Shown here in pieces: positions 8,798 to 17,862 of a stretch of 35,561 bases of DNA (position 1 is its first letter; every line of letters starts with the position of its first letter). The translations under genes and the position numbers were made by a program. Source of the stretch: Patescibacteria group bacterium (GTDB taxonomy: Bacteria > Patescibacteriota > Patescibacteriia > SG8-24); assembly GCA_018813785.1 (NCBI GenBank), contig JAHJAU010000068.1:1-35561 (forward strand), written 5' to 3'. A model generated the notes under the pieces. That model was not told where the DNA came from, made no database searches, and saw nothing but the letters and a program-made list of their open reading frames with translations.

Positions 8798-9271
8798 ATG
8801 GATATTCAATTAAATCAACAAAATAAAGAATCTAAAAAAAGACAAAGGTTTATTGTTGGTATAGTTATTTTAGTGTCAGTTGCCGTGATTTATTTGTTTA
8901 TTTGGCCAGTCACAGGATTAAATATTGATAAAAATTGGCGATGTACAATTCGGGGTGGAGAGATGGTTTCTGGCAGCTGCGGGATTTTCGGATGCACTAA
9001 CAGGTGTTCACCTATATATTCTGATACCGGAAAGAGATGCCTGTCCTCTGAGGAGTGCAAGGGGAGGTGTCTTATAACAGTGCCACTCTTTCCTGAAGAA
9101 GATAGAATCCCGGAAGAGTGTCCAAAAAATAAAGAAACTGATCTTTATGAGTGTAGTAAAGAAATTTCTGGTGCGTGTACTAGAAATAAATATTGGACCA
9201 ACGATTGCCTCCTTTATTACGAATTAGTTAAGCCGGGCCAACTTAGAGCGAAGAAGCAATGCATTTTATAA
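8798..9271 (+). CDS. hypothetical single-TM Cys-rich protein
   Basis: N-terminal TM (FIVGIVILVSVAVIYLFIWPV) followed by multiple Cys residues. Confidence 0.6.
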   Translation: MDIQLNQQNKESKKRQRFIVGIVILVSVAVIYLFIWPVTGLNIDKNWRCTIRGGEMVSGSCGIFGCTNRCSPIYSDTGKRCLSSEECKGRCLITVPLFPEEDRIPEECPKNKETDLYECSKEISGACTRNKYWTNDCLLYYELVKPGQLRAKKQCIL

Positions 9272-9275
9272 ATTA

Positions 9276-9410
9276 ATGTCAATTATTCGTGTTGTTCGGC
9301 ATAGAGAAACTGATTATAACCAAGAGGGTAAATATTTGGGTCGGATTGATGTTCCGCTTAACCGGATTGGACGAGAGCAGGCAGCAGTCATTGACATTTT
9401 GTCTTTTTAA
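9276..9410 (+). pseudogene. N-terminal remnant of a histidine phosphatase (phosphoglycerate mutase-like)
   Basis: 44-codon ORF MSIIRVVRHRETDYNQEGKYLGRIDVPLNRIGREQAAVIDILSF*. RHRET and GRxDxPLNxxGxxQA are the family N-terminal motifs, and the rest of the domain is absent. Confidence 0.75.
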
Positions 9411-9438
9411 TTTTAAGATCCTCTCTTAAGGAGGAGCG

Positions 9439-10035
9439 ATGGAAGATCTTTCTAGGTATTCGACTGAAGAGCTGCAGGCTGAGTTGGCTCGACGTGGGCA
9501 AACAGAGCGAGAGCAGCCAGTCGGCGCTGACTGGTATTATTTGCCAATCGAAGATGACGAGAGTGTTTTTATCGGCCTTGTCCATCGTCGATTTTGGCAT
9601 CGACATCATTCACTGCGGGATCAGCACATTTCGCGATTGGTCAAATTACCTCCAGGATTTGCCGAGGTCATGGAATCTCGTTTCGAGCACAACGGAAGTT
9701 ATGAAGAAGCTTGTCGGTTACTCGAGTATTTGGGTTATCGGCCGGCTCCAATCGGTGGCGGTCTAGTGGTACACATCACAGAGATCGCCGGCAGGCGTAT
9801 GCGAGTTGATTGCATCTGCGATACCGATGAGCAGCGCGCCATATTTGACAGCCACAGTAAGACACGAAGAGGTTTCCATAACGAGGCCGAGTATCGGCGG
9901 TGGATTGAGTCGCTCGTTCCGGGAACTGTGCTGGAAATTTATCCCGATCGATATGAAAGTGGTTTCAGTGCCTGTTTGATGAATCGAACTTTGGCTAAAT
10001 CATTACCTCCACACCCAGAGGGAATCCGGGATTAG
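9439..10035 (+). CDS. hypothetical protein
   Basis: 198-aa ORF with SD aaggagga upstream and hairpin plus T-run downstream (about 10050-10080). Confidence 0.65.
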   Translation: MEDLSRYSTEELQAELARRGQTEREQPVGADWYYLPIEDDESVFIGLVHRRFWHRHHSLRDQHISRLVKLPPGFAEVMESRFEHNGSYEEACRLLEYLGYRPAPIGGGLVVHITEIAGRRMRVDCICDTDEQRAIFDSHSKTRRGFHNEAEYRRWIESLVPGTVLEIYPDRYESGFSACLMNRTLAKSLPPHPEGIRD

Positions 10036-10171
10036 ATATTGTCTTGAATATCAGCATCGAGTTTTTATACTCGGTGTTTTTTAACCCCTCAAAAATAAAA
10101 GTAAAGTTGTGAGTTAAAGCGGTCAGAGAAGTATTTTTTGTAATTAGAAAAAATAAAAAATGTTGAAATTT

Positions 10172-10380
10172 TAAAGGCGCCCCTGTTGCGTTGGGGGCGC
10201 CTGATGTAGAGAAAGAGTTAATAGAAAGGCATTTTACCACCTTCCTTTCTTGATTTCTCCGGGGATCGACTCTTCGTCGTCGAGAACCCCGGGCCGCGGC
10301 CATTAAGCTCAAACAATGAGGGATTGAGGGGCTGTCTCCGTTAGCCCCATACCCAGTACCCAGCTAAAGAACTTATCGTA
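10172..10380 (-). ncRNA. candidate small structured RNA (four hairpins)
   Basis: Promoter at 10387-10415 followed by hairpins at 10328-10348, 10259-10292, 10223-10250 and 10175-10202. No ORF over 5 codons is evident on this strand. Confidence 0.5.
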
Positions 10381-10386
10381 CAAAAC

Positions 10387-10415
10387 ACTATAACAGATCT
10401 GGACAATATTGTCAA
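10387..10415 (-). promoter_or_regulatory. sigma70-like promoter TTGACA-N17-TATAGT
   Basis: Reverse strand TTGACA(10415-10410) atattgtccagatctgt TATAGT(10392-10387). Confidence 0.7.
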
Positions 10416-10584
10416 GAGTTATTGACAGAATTAATAGCTTGAACTTCGGAACCCCCAGCATCATCACCAACATCATTCGTACGTTGTTACTTAGATCATT
10501 TTTAGTTGAAATCAAAACACCCTGTGTCTACAGAGTGTTTTATACTTTCATCATCGAGTTTTTTCTAATTCAGAAATATACCAG

Positions 10585-11586
10585 TTATAGTTTGGGGCGC
10601 CTGACATCACCGGGGTCTCTGTTTGATTCATAACCTCTGGTTTGCGGTAGTCTTTTGACGTCGGGCAATTTCTCGGACTTAAGTAAGGCATCATATTCTT
10701 TATCGGCCCGAACAAAGTTATTCCAGGCCACACGGAATCCCGGGCGGATCATTTTCGCAGCGTGTTTAACTTTAGACCAGGAAGAGGTTAGCAGACCTCG
10801 CGCGTATTCATCAGCGTCACTGATGCCATATTTACGAGCCAAACGCTCTCGGGATTTTTTGGCTGTCTCAGCTAAATCTTGCAGACGATCTGATTCGAGC
10901 AATTGTTGATATTGTTCAAAACCAGCCCGTTCTGACATTTGTGGCGCTTGGGCAGATTCAGCGTTAATCGATTCAGCTACTTTTTGTCGTTCCAATTCAG
11001 CTTCTTGTTCTTGAGCTTCTGCTTGTTGAGCTTCTTTTTCATACTCAGGCTCAACTATAATTGACGCCTCTTCTTGATGCTTTTCTTTATTGCTGTGACG
11101 TTCACGCTCAACCTCTTCAATCTCTCGACGAACTTTCTCCAAGCCTTCTTCACCCAGTAAGGTAGCCGCTTCTTGCTCGCGTTGTCTCATTTCATTTAAT
11201 TTTTTTTGTCGCTGAACAGCTTCTTTAGCTTCAGCCTTATATCCCTGAACTCGTTCCCAACGTTCTGTCGCGGCGATTGCTTCTTTTAGATTACTCTCTT
11301 TGGCTCGATCTTGTGCTTGCTTTAATTCCGGATCAGACTCGATAATTTCCTGTATTGTCGCTTCATAGGTATCAGGAGTAGTAGCAGCGGCAGCTATAAT
11401 TTCAGCGCTGTTATTTGGAGTATCAGCCAGGTTTTGATTAGCCAAAGCTTCCTTGGCAGCCTTAGTTACATTTTCGAACCTTTCTTCTTTGTCGCGCTTG
11501 GCAGCGCGGAATTCTTTGATTTTTCTTTGAGTTTCCTCCGACTGTTTTTTAATGTCGTCTGGTACGTTACTCATAGTTTCACCCAT
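10585..11586 (-). CDS. hypothetical Glu/Ala/Gln-rich coiled-coil protein
   Basis: 333 aa with long charged helices. C-terminal SDADEYARGLLTSSWSKVKHAAKMIRPGFRVAW resembles the neighbour at 11761-12204. Confidence 0.7.
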   Translation of the reverse strand: MGETMSNVPDDIKKQSEETQRKIKEFRAAKRDKEERFENVTKAAKEALANQNLADTPNNSAEIIAAAATTPDTYEATIQEIIESDPELKQAQDRAKESNLKEAIAATERWERVQGYKAEAKEAVQRQKKLNEMRQREQEAATLLGEEGLEKVRREIEEVERERHSNKEKHQEEASIIVEPEYEKEAQQAEAQEQEAELERQKVAESINAESAQAPQMSERAGFEQYQQLLESDRLQDLAETAKKSRERLARKYGISDADEYARGLLTSSWSKVKHAAKMIRPGFRVAWNNFVRADKEYDALLKSEKLPDVKRLPQTRGYESNRDPGDVRRPKL

Positions 11587-11760
11587 ATTATTGAAAATAA
11601 TGTTTTCGTATTTAAAGTGTAAGAAAAGTTAACTATTATCGCTAATAATTTAGCATAAAAATGTCTTTTTGTCAATGGTTTTCATCTAAATTAAGCTAAT
11701 TTTTTAAATTTATTTGTGCCAGTGCTCAATCTTGGCCGTTCCAAGTGGTTGCTTTTTAAA

Positions 11761-12204
11761 TCAGCTCCAAGCCGTTCGATAACGGCTACTGCTGGCCATT
11801 TTCCCAAAGTGTCTTAGCTTTTTTTCGAAACCGCGCCAACCGGTCATGGATTTAGCACAAGCATCAGCATCGCTGGTTTTAGGATCCAGCGTATTTATGT
11901 AAACGCTTCTTTCCGCATCTAAAAACGCCTGCTGTTCAGCCATTTCTTGAACAGCCTTGGCTGCTTTTTCTTGTTCTATTTTAGCACTGGTTTCAGCAAT
12001 AATTCTTTCTGCCCAACTCATTTCACCCGCTTCTTTTCTTTTTTGCGCTTCAGCTACAGCTTGCTGTACCGCATCTTCAATGTTTTCTTTTAGCGTCGGT
12101 ACACTTTCAAACTCCTCACGAGCTAACCTAGTCCGTTCTTTAAAGTCTTCATCAGTAAATTGATCTGGAAGATTTGGGTATCGCTCTCCATGACCTGATC
12201 GCAT
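11761..12204 (-). CDS. hypothetical protein sharing a C-terminal motif with 10585-11586
   Basis: SDADACAKSMTGWRGFEKKLRHFGKMASSSRYRTAW aligns with the neighbour, and the ORF stops immediately after it. Confidence 0.6.
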   Translation of the reverse strand: MRSGHGERYPNLPDQFTDEDFKERTRLAREEFESVPTLKENIEDAVQQAVAEAQKRKEAGEMSWAERIIAETSAKIEQEKAAKAVQEMAEQQAFLDAERSVYINTLDPKTSDADACAKSMTGWRGFEKKLRHFGKMASSSRYRTAWS

Positions 12205-12335
12205 AACTTAGTTTATTAAAAATAAGAAGGAATCTCTCTTAATTATATTAAAATTTGCAGTTTTTAACGAGGGTTAGAGATTGACGAATCAGCCTCATTC
12301 AGTTATATTTTCGTCTGATCTTAGCCGAAAAATTA

Positions 12336-13727
12336 ATGTCAAAATATCATCTCATTACTTTAGGCTGTCAGATGAATAAGTCAGACTCCGAGCGCTTGGC
12401 GGCCTTATTGGATAAAATTGGCCTTGAGGAGACTGCTCGACCTGAGGAGGCAGATTTTATTTTGCTTAATTCTTGCTCAGTACGACAGACTGCCGAAGAT
12501 CGCATTTTTGGTCAGGTGCGTAATTTTGCTAAATTGCGAAAAAATAATCCGCGCTTGGTGTTGGGAGTGACTGGCTGTATGGCTGGCCGTGATGTTAAGG
12601 GTGATTTGCGTCGTAAATTGCCCGAAGTTGATCTTTTTTTTCCAACTCGCGATATGGTTCATCTGCCTCGCTGGCTGGCTGAGCATGGTTTAGTAGAGAT
12701 GGGGGAGTTTGCGACAGCCGGCAATTCAGATTCGGACATCGATTATTTAAGAATCACCCCCCGCTATAACAATCCTCATCAAGCCTTTCTTTCGATTCAA
12801 ACCGGCTGCAATAATTTCTGTACTTATTGTGTGGTGCCGTATGCGCGCGGCATGGAACGAAATCGGCCGGCGGTTGATATTTTAGCCGAAGCTCGCGCGT
12901 TGGCTGAACAGGGAACAATTGAAATCACACTGCTGGGACAAACCGTTAATAGTTATCTGGCACCAGATAGTCGGGTTGCTTTTTCTATTGCTAATCCGTA
13001 TGAAAATCATTTTGCGGCTTTATTGTGGGAGATCAATCACTTACCCGGGATTCAACGTATTCATTACACCGCGCCACATCCTAACAGCATGACTGATGAG
13101 GTTATCGATGCACTGGCTTTGCCTAAACAAGTGAATTATTTGCATTTACCAGTGCAGACAGGAAGTGATGAGATGTTACAGCGAATGAACCGTAAATATA
13201 CTCGGGCTGATTTTCTCGATGTTATTCAACGCATTAAAGCGCGGGTACCTGGTATTGCGCTAGGAACGGACATTATCGTTGGTTTTTCTGGTGAAACCGA
13301 AGAGATGTTTCAGGCGACAATTTCTTTGTATCAAGAAGTAGAGTTCGATATTTCTTATACCGCTATGTACAGCCCTCGAACTGGTACACCAGCTTGGCGG
13401 GCATTTAAGGATGATGTACCACGAGCAGAAAAACGACATCGTTGGCGACGGCTACATGAGCTGATGGAGACAATTGTCTGGCGCAAGAATCAGAAATTTG
13501 TTGGACGAGTGGTTGAGGTGTTGGTTGAAAGTTGTGAAAACGGGGTTTGTTTTGGCAATTCACGAGAAATGAAATTAACGCGTTTTCCTGGTGATTCGGA
13601 GCTGATTGGGCAGATTGTTCCGGTAAGAATTTCCTCTGCTTATGAATGGACCCTGGACGGCGTTTTGGAATACGAGCTGGATTTGGCTCAAATATGCGCA
13701 AAGGAAAACCAAAAGCAATTGTCATAG
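12336..13727 (+). CDS. miaB: tRNA-2-methylthio-N6-dimethylallyladenosine synthase MiaB
   Basis: LGCQMNKSDSERLAALL, NSCSVRQTAEDR, GCMAGRD, radical SAM CNNFCTYCVVPYARG. Confidence 0.92.
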   Translation: MSKYHLITLGCQMNKSDSERLAALLDKIGLEETARPEEADFILLNSCSVRQTAEDRIFGQVRNFAKLRKNNPRLVLGVTGCMAGRDVKGDLRRKLPEVDLFFPTRDMVHLPRWLAEHGLVEMGEFATAGNSDSDIDYLRITPRYNNPHQAFLSIQTGCNNFCTYCVVPYARGMERNRPAVDILAEARALAEQGTIEITLLGQTVNSYLAPDSRVAFSIANPYENHFAALLWEINHLPGIQRIHYTAPHPNSMTDEVIDALALPKQVNYLHLPVQTGSDEMLQRMNRKYTRADFLDVIQRIKARVPGIALGTDIIVGFSGETEEMFQATISLYQEVEFDISYTAMYSPRTGTPAWRAFKDDVPRAEKRHRWRRLHELMETIVWRKNQKFVGRVVEVLVESCENGVCFGNSREMKLTRFPGDSELIGQIVPVRISSAYEWTLDGVLEYELDLAQICAKENQKQLS

Positions 13728-14626
13728 TTGGACCGACAGCGTCCGGCAAGACATCTTTGGCTATTCAATTAGCCCGAGAATTTAATGGTGAAATAGTTTC
13801 AGCTGATTCACGTCAATTATATCGCGGTACGGATATTTGTACTGATATACCATCAGGCAAATGGCGAGCATTTAAGAGGCGCCGTGCTTATTTGGTAGGT
13901 GGCGTGCCACATTATTTATTAAACAGTGAGTCACCGGCTCGACCAATCACTGTTTCAGAGTATCGACGCCGGGCAGTGTGGCGTTTGAGAGAGATTGCTT
14001 CGCGTGGCAAGCTGCCTTTTTTAGTTGGAGGTACCGGGCTATACATACGTGCAGTGGTTGATAATTTTTTAATTCCAGCGGTTGAACCTCAGCCAAAAAT
14101 TAGGGCTAAATTAGAATGTTCTTCGACTGTTAAGCTCTACAGCACCTTGAGGCGTCTCGATCCTGAATATGCCGCCAGGATCAGTCCTGGGAATCGTCGT
14201 TATATTATTCGAGCGCTTGAGGTTATTAAAATAACGGGAAAGCCTTTCTCTGCACAACAAAAAATACAAACACCACAGTTTGATTGGTTTCAAATTGGCG
14301 TGGACCGACCACGTCAACTGCTTTATAGTCGTATCGACCAACGGGTTGAGCAGATGGTGGAGCGGGGGCTACTTAAGGAAACGGAGCGATTGGCGCGTCG
14401 TTACGGCTGGTCAGCCCAGATTATGAGTTCATTAGGCTATAAACAGCTCCATGATTTTTTTATTGGAAAAATATCTTTAGCCGACGCTTTAAATTTGATC
14501 AAACGTGATACTCGTCATTATGCCCGCCGTCAATTAACCTGGCTACGTCGTGATAATCGGGTAAAATGGGTTGACTCAGCGACTAAAGTTCGCCTGTTGA
14601 TAACTCAATTTCTAAAACAAACCTAA
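13694..14626 (+). CDS. miaA: tRNA dimethylallyltransferase MiaA
   Basis: IVIVGPTASGKTSLAIQLA, GEIVSADSRQLYRG, FLVGGTGLYIRAVV. The start at 13694 overlaps the miaB 3' end. Confidence 0.93.
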   Translation: MRKGKPKAIVIVGPTASGKTSLAIQLAREFNGEIVSADSRQLYRGTDICTDIPSGKWRAFKRRRAYLVGGVPHYLLNSESPARPITVSEYRRRAVWRLREIASRGKLPFLVGGTGLYIRAVVDNFLIPAVEPQPKIRAKLECSSTVKLYSTLRRLDPEYAARISPGNRRYIIRALEVIKITGKPFSAQQKIQTPQFDWFQIGVDRPRQLLYSRIDQRVEQMVERGLLKETERLARRYGWSAQIMSSLGYKQLHDFFIGKISLADALNLIKRDTRHYARRQLTWLRRDNRVKWVDSATKVRLLITQFLKQT

Positions 14627-14648
14627 ACCACATTAATGGGTCTTAGGG

Positions 14649-14677
14649 TTGACAATTAGCCTAAATTGTGCTAAAGT
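14649..14677 (+). promoter_or_regulatory. sigma70-like promoter TTGACA-N17-TAAAGT
   Basis: TTGACA at 14649, 17-nt spacer ending in TGC, TAAAGT at 14672. Confidence 0.5.
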
Positions 14678-14950
14678 GCCTTGTTCGGCATTTACTCCTG
14701 GTTAGGCAATTAACCGAACCAACCATTCTTTAAAAGAATTGGTTTGAAAGAGCGATTTTACGCTCAATTAAGCAAAAAATATAGCATTAGCTTATTTTAT
14801 TGCCAAGGCATCTCCCTAGCTCGCAATTTTAATGCGTCAGGGGATTTGGTGCGGGATCGTCGAAACCCTAACCTGGCAGTAGCAATTTCTGGCTGTTTTA
14901 GGCCAAAAATGCTAACCTTTAACCAGAATTAACTAATTTCTCACACATCT

Positions 14951-15124
14951 ATGGCAGACGAAGTTATCGGCTATTGCGTTAAATGCAAAGCCAAGCAGCC
15001 AATGGCTGAAACCGAAAAGGTTGAGATGCCCGCCAAAGGGGGCGGAACTCGACCGGCTATGAAAGGCAAGTGCCCAGCTTGTGGCACAGGTATGTATAAG
15101 ATTTTGCCGAAGAGCGAGGCTTAA
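14951..15124 (+). CDS. DUF5679-like small zinc-ribbon protein
   Basis: 57-aa ORF MADEVIGYCVKCKAKQPMAETEKVEMPAKGGGTRPAMKGKCPACGTGMYKILPKSEA*, two CxxC pairs. Confidence 0.85.
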   Translation: MADEVIGYCVKCKAKQPMAETEKVEMPAKGGGTRPAMKGKCPACGTGMYKILPKSEA

Positions 15125-15146
15125 GAGCTAAAACATTCGACATCAG

Positions 15147-15170
15147 AAAAACGCCCTCAGGGGCGTTTTT
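15147..15170. terminator. rho-independent terminator
   Basis: aaaaacgccc-tcag-gggcgttttt. Confidence 0.85.
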
Positions 15171-15245
15171 CTATTAGAAAAGTGATGGGTGATTTTAGAG
15201 CAAGAGCTGTCTAGTAATTTTAGCGTCGTCTGTAGTTTGAATTTA

Positions 15246-16781
15246 TTACATTTTTCCTAATTCTTCTTCGAGTAAGCGTCGTGCCTCTTCAGGTGGTGCT
15301 TTGCCGCGCGAAACCTTCATTACTTGACCGACTAAAAATTGTACAGCCGTAGTCTTACCTTTTCGCCAATCTTCGACCGCCGGAGGATTATCAGTTAAAA
15401 CTTGTTTAACTATTTTATCTAGCTTACTCAAATCATTCATTTGACCGAGATTTTTTTCTTCCATGATTATTGATGGATCGGCACCAGCTTGAGTCATTTC
15501 ATTTAAAATAATCAGAGCATTCGGTCCGGTTACTTTATTCGTTTGCACCATGGTTAACAGCTCGGCAAAATTTTCTGGTGTGATTTTGACTGTTCTGATG
15601 TCCAGCTTATGTTCGGTCATTACTCCGACCAATTTGGTGAGTAACCAGCCCGAGACTAGCTTAGCTCGACGCTCTGGAGTTAATGGTTCGATATTGGGAT
15701 CGGCACTAGCAACACTCGAAGTCCACTCATCAAGCTCACTAAACACTCGCTCGGCAAAATCTGCCAGTTCTTTTTGTTCGCACATGGTTTTCGCTTCGGC
15801 TCGTGATAGATTGTACTGCTCCATAAATCTGAGTCGGCGCGCTTCTGGTAATTCACTGATTGAAATTTGCTCGCGTATTTCAGTGAGATCCATGGGGGGC
15901 AGATCTGGCTCAGGGAAGTAACGATAATCACTCGATCCTTCCTTGGTGCGTTGCTCAATTGTTACACCGCGTGCATCATCCCAGCCACGAGTAGATTGTA
16001 TGGCCGGCGGTTTTCCATCCAGCCATAATTTGGTCTGTCGTTTGATTTCATATTCAAGTGCCCGTTCAACCGCCCGAAAAGAATTGAGATTTTTGAGTTC
16101 GGTTTTAGGACTAAATTGTTTCACCCAGTCTTCATTGAGTGGATTATCCGGAACTTCGCGTAAAGATATATTCGCATCACAGCGCATATTTCCCTTTTCC
16201 ATGTCCGCATCAGACACATTAAGATAACGAAGCATCAGCCGCAATTCCTGCAAAAAAGCTTTAGCTTCAGCCGGAGAGCGTAGATCGGGCTCAGTAACAA
16301 TTTCTACCAGTGGCGTGCCACCACGATTGTAATCAACAAGTGATACTTTACCGTCGCCGGTGCCCGAATGTTGCAGTTTGGCCGCGTCCTCTTCAAGGTG
16401 GACGCGAGTGATGCCAACACGAAATTCACGTTCGTCGTCTTGACTCTCATTGATCCGCAAGATTAGTTCGCCGCGCTCGGCAATGGGCAGATCAAATTGT
16501 GAAATTTGATAACCCTTCGGTAGATCTGGATAGAAATAATTTTTTCGGTCAAATTTGGAGCGAGTCGCTAATTGAGAACCTAAAGCCTTGGCAATTTTAA
16601 GCCCGTTCATTACTGCTGAGCGATTGATATTAGGCAGGGTTCCGGGGTGGCCAACACACGTTGGACAGATGTTGGTGTTCGGCGGATCGAGTTCGCCTCG
16701 ATTCGGGCAAGCACAAAACATCTTAGTGTGAGTTTTAAGTTGAGCATGAATTTCTAGTCCGATGACCGGTTCTAGTCGCAT
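15246..16781 (-). CDS. gatB: Asp-tRNA(Asn)/Glu-tRNA(Gln) amidotransferase subunit B
   Basis: EPVIGLEIHAQLKTHTKMFC, CPTCVGHPGTLPNINR, DYNRGGTPLVEIVTEPDLRSP. Confidence 0.95.
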   Translation of the reverse strand: MRLEPVIGLEIHAQLKTHTKMFCACPNRGELDPPNTNICPTCVGHPGTLPNINRSAVMNGLKIAKALGSQLATRSKFDRKNYFYPDLPKGYQISQFDLPIAERGELILRINESQDDEREFRVGITRVHLEEDAAKLQHSGTGDGKVSLVDYNRGGTPLVEIVTEPDLRSPAEAKAFLQELRLMLRYLNVSDADMEKGNMRCDANISLREVPDNPLNEDWVKQFSPKTELKNLNSFRAVERALEYEIKRQTKLWLDGKPPAIQSTRGWDDARGVTIEQRTKEGSSDYRYFPEPDLPPMDLTEIREQISISELPEARRLRFMEQYNLSRAEAKTMCEQKELADFAERVFSELDEWTSSVASADPNIEPLTPERRAKLVSGWLLTKLVGVMTEHKLDIRTVKITPENFAELLTMVQTNKVTGPNALIILNEMTQAGADPSIIMEEKNLGQMNDLSKLDKIVKQVLTDNPPAVEDWRKGKTTAVQFLVGQVMKVSRGKAPPEEARRLLEEELGKM

Positions 16782-16912
16782 ATTATCAATAATTAAACAG
16801 ATTACTTGTTTGATTAGGATTGCATTTTGGGCTCAGTATTTCAAGTTTGAGAAGGAGAGACACCTGAATATTTAATCCCCACTTAATTTATTGGCTTGAT
16901 TCAATCTAAAAA

Positions 16913-16928
16913 CCGAACCCAGGTTCGG
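16913..16928 (-). terminator. hairpin terminator of the 16951-17712 gene
   Basis: ccgaacc-ca-ggttcgg; on the minus strand it is followed by TTTTT. Confidence 0.6.
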
Positions 16929-16950
16929 CTTTTGATTACTATAAAATCAA

Positions 16951-17712
16951 CTAACCTTTTCTTTTTAAATCCAACCACAGGGCGATATCTGCTCCAAGCA
17001 CCAAAGCCATGGCAAAGCCTTTGGTGGTTTGTGGCACAATCGCCGTGATCAGGGTGTGAGTGCGTGACAATTGACTGGCGTCTGGTAATTGACCAAAAAA
17101 CATTCGAATGTCGCCGAGCACTCCACCTAGAAGTAGATAGATCAGAGAATCGGCCAAGGAGGCAGCCACACTGAAGAATAACAAGGGGATCAAAACACGC
17201 AGAAAAACTTCCCACCAGCGACCGGTGACCAAATTGCGACTAGCCGCCAGAGCTGAAGTACCACCAATATTGTCCAGCACGGTGTGATAAGCCGAAAATT
17301 TAAACCAAATAAAAAAGATCAGCGCTGGAATAACAAGCAGAAAAAATCCAAAAAAGATAGCTAGGCTGGTTAAAATTGATACCCAAAGCAATGGCAGGAG
17401 ACGATGAAAGCCATGATGCAGTGAGTCGCGGACATCAATGATTTTTGTGTTGGCTAAGCCCTTGGCCGTGATGTCAATCATAGCCGCAGTTACTGCCAGG
17501 AAAGCCAGTGATGCCGGAATAGACAACATGACGAACATCATCAGCTGTTCAACTTTATTTTGTACTACGGATTGCAGCAAAACTAACAAAGTCCACTGTA
17601 GAACACTCAAAACCACAATCCAGACCACCATTTCGGCGTAGGCCCGGAAATTTTTACGAAAGTTTTTCCAGGAGACAGCAATTAGATCAGCTGGACCAAT
17701 AAGTTGAGACAT
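16951..17712 (-). CDS. hypothetical multi-TM membrane protein
   Basis: About six hydrophobic segments (e.g. LLWVSILTSLAIFFGFFLLVIPALIFFIW). Confidence 0.7.
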   Translation of the reverse strand: MSQLIGPADLIAVSWKNFRKNFRAYAEMVVWIVVLSVLQWTLLVLLQSVVQNKVEQLMMFVMLSIPASLAFLAVTAAMIDITAKGLANTKIIDVRDSLHHGFHRLLPLLWVSILTSLAIFFGFFLLVIPALIFFIWFKFSAYHTVLDNIGGTSALAASRNLVTGRWWEVFLRVLIPLLFFSVAASLADSLIYLLLGGVLGDIRMFFGQLPDASQLSRTHTLITAIVPQTTKGFAMALVLGADIALWLDLKRKG

Positions 17713-17862
17713 GTGAGTAACGGTTGATTAGAGGAATCTTAGTTCAGGAGATCAGACGATATTTGGCCAAGATTCTTATTAATGTCAGCAGTATATCATT
17801 TTTGAGTTGGGTCGCGAAGACAGGACTCGATAACAAAAAAGAGCCGAGCCGGCTCTCTGTCT

